Shown here: positions 15,064 through 16,233 of the stretch, piece by piece
How the letters are laid out: each line of letters starts with the position of its first letter
How positions within the stretch are numbered: position 1 is the first letter of the stretch
Source: Clostridiales bacterium
Lineage (GTDB): Bacteria > Bacillota > Clostridia > Peptostreptococcales > NVVX01
Direction: 5' to 3'
DNA: 16,233 bases
NCBI GenBank assembly: GCA_021129785.1
Contig: JAJOKQ010000065.1
Span: 1 to 16,233, forward strand
The notes under the pieces: model-generated
What the model was told of the DNA's origin: nothing
Seen by the model: only the letters and a program-made list of their open reading frames with translations
Databases searched by the model: none
Program-made: the position numbers and the translations under genes

Positions 15064-16109
15064 TTAAAAAGAATCAAAACCACTTTAGAGGTTGCTTAAT
15101 TGGCGGTGCAATTGGTGATGCACTTGGTTGTCCAGTAGAATTTTTAAAAATCGCAGAAATCAAAAATAAATTTGGCAGTGAAGGGATTACTGATTTAGTA
15201 TGTGCAGCAAACAAGAAGGCTGAAATTACTGATGATACTCAAATGACATTGTTTACAGCAGAAGGATTGCTAAGAGCAAATACACGCATGAACTCAAGAG
15301 GAATCTGTTGTCCATCTAATGTAGTTTATTATGCATACAAAAGATGGATTATTACTCAAGGATATAAAATTAAAAATAATGAAGAAATGATAAATTCGGG
15401 ATGGCTTATAACTGTGAAAGAATTACATAAAAGAAGAGGACCAGGAAATACTTGTTTATCAGCACTTCTAAGTGAAGAAATGGGAACAGTAAATAAAGCT
15501 ATTAATGATAGTAAGGGTTGTGGTGCAGTTATGAGATCTGCTCCAGTAGGGTTATATGTAATTAAACCTAGAGTATTTCAAATAGCAGTTGAAATTGGAG
15601 CGTTAACACATGGGCACCCATCAGGATACTTGTCTGCTGGAGCATTTGCTCAACTAATAGCAGAAATTATTGAAGGAAACGAATTAAAGATTGCGGTTGA
15701 CAAAATGCTTAAGATTCTCAAGCAAAAAGATAATCACGAAGAGTGTACTAAAAAAATCCAACTCGCGTTAAATATGTTAGATAGAAATATTCCATCGTCT
15801 CAGGCAATACCAATGATAGGTGAAGGATGGGTAGGAGAAGAAGCCTTGGCTATTGCCATATACTGCTCACTGAAAAACAAAAATGACTTTAAAAAAGCAT
15901 TGACTGAGTCGGTAAATCATAGTGGAGATAGTGATAGCACAGGAGCAATTACTGGTAATATTCTAGGTGCTTACTTGGGAGTTAATAAGATTCCATCAGA
16001 CTGGATAGATAAAGTGGAATTGATTGATGAAATTAAGCAGATAGCAGATGATTTATTAAGCGTCTTTAAAGAAGGAGACGTATGGAATAAGCGATATCCT
16101 GGTGGATAG
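15060..16109 (+). CDS. ADP-ribosylglycohydrolase (DraG/ARH family) in the mcrBC operon
   Basis: A 349-residue cytoplasmic enzyme expected to remove ADP-ribose from proteins, nucleic acids or small molecules using two divalent metals. Visible: GCLIGGAIGDALGCPVEF (11-28), the metal-binding TDDTQMTLFTAEGLL (57-71) with D58 and D59, GCGAVMRSAPVGL (153-165), HGHPSGYLSAGA (184-195), and the second metal motif HSGDSDSTGAITGN (287-300) with D290 and D292. Nothing is missing and the frame is intact. Its ATG overlaps the mcrC stop as ATGA, implying translational coupling; AGGCGG lies about 9 bases upstream. The overlap shows it evolved as part of the restriction operon, yet it is the only undamaged member. 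Substrate is unknown: it may reverse host ADP-ribosylation or counter a phage or toxin activity. No partner ADP-ribosyltransferase is in the window. Confidence 0.9.
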   Translation: MIKKNQNHFRGCLIGGAIGDALGCPVEFLKIAEIKNKFGSEGITDLVCAANKKAEITDDTQMTLFTAEGLLRANTRMNSRGICCPSNVVYYAYKRWIITQGYKIKNNEEMINSGWLITVKELHKRRGPGNTCLSALLSEEMGTVNKAINDSKGCGAVMRSAPVGLYVIKPRVFQIAVEIGALTHGHPSGYLSAGAFAQLIAEIIEGNELKIAVDKMLKILKQKDNHEECTKKIQLALNMLDRNIPSSQAIPMIGEGWVGEEALAIAIYCSLKNKNDFKKALTESVNHSGDSDSTGAITGNILGAYLGVNKIPSDWIDKVELIDEIKQIADDLLSVFKEGDVWNKRYPGG

Positions 16110-16233
16110 AATAATAGATTTTGGGGGGACATATTCAACTTTTTTCATGAATAGTGGGACAGGGGACGGCAGACTGCGTAAAAAGCATAAAAGAAATATC
16201 CTCAAATCTATTAGAGTCGTTTCGCACACGCAT
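16110..16233. repeat. Trailing intergenic region with GGGACAGGG repeat
   Basis: GTGGGACAGGGGACGGC at 16154-16170 is a G-rich motif inverted relative to the one at 11159-11170. A small stem TATTCA (16132-16137) / TGAATA (16148-16153) with T6 in its loop lies just before it and could terminate the operon weakly. The remaining bases hold no credible gene; a short frame open to the window edge on each strand is not supported by an RBS or by recognisable sequence. Confidence 0.45.

Noticed and set aside
16131..16233. Short minus-strand frame entering from the right edge and ending near 16131
   Set aside because: About 32 residues across a repeat sequence, no recognised similarity and no RBS visible.

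Overview
This is an AT-rich stretch (roughly one third GC by eye) with strong AGGAGG-type ribosome binding sites, TTGACA/TATAAT-like promoters, GTG and TTG starts and hairpin-plus-T-run terminators. The gene set (class I Hcp with a divergent CRP/FNR regulator, a YdbC-type PC4 protein, a PilJ-like chemoreceptor, an ArsP/DUF318 permease) suggests an anaerobic, motile low-GC Gram-positive bacterium, most likely a member of the Clostridia. No species is named because the sequence alone does not support one.

Layout. (1) 1-1320: a sugar ABC-transporter permease of the GguB/MmsB/XylH type whose 5' end abuts a hairpin-bearing sequence resembling the right end of an IS200/IS605 element, followed by a terminator. 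(2) 1448-3165: a single chemoreceptor gene with its own terminator. (3) 3184-6455: a nitrosative-stress module. Hcp and an iron-sulfur protein form a minus-strand operon, divergent from a CRP/FNR-family regulator. The 100-bp control region holds a perfect 14-bp palindrome placed to act on both promoters. (4) 6600-8394: a DUF318/ArsP-like permease followed closely by exonuclease III. (5) 8447-11084: a membrane-anchored beta-propeller protein, a PC4-domain ssDNA-binding protein with a good promoter and terminator, and a stand-alone SagB/ThcOx-type nitroreductase. (6) 11085-11483: a non-coding or degraded stretch with hairpins, a GGGACAGGG-type repeat and two doubtful tiny ORFs. (7) 11484-16109: a modification-dependent restriction locus, mcrB-mcrC, whose stop and start codons overlap with a downstream ADP-ribosylglycohydrolase. 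(8) 16110-16233: a second GGGACAGGG repeat in the opposite orientation, so the restriction island is bracketed by related repeats.

The main finding is the state of the island. Reading the frames by hand, mcrB can be rebuilt as one protein of about 765 residues by correcting two single-base deletions and one nonsense codon. mcrC can be rebuilt as about 430 residues by correcting two nonsense codons and one frameshift. The intact genes around them show no such lesions, so this looks like genuine decay of the restriction enzyme rather than general sequence error. The third gene, the ADP-ribosylglycohydrolase, overlaps mcrC by 4 bp and is intact with all hallmark motifs. It may be a component of an McrBC-associated system that has outlived its partners.
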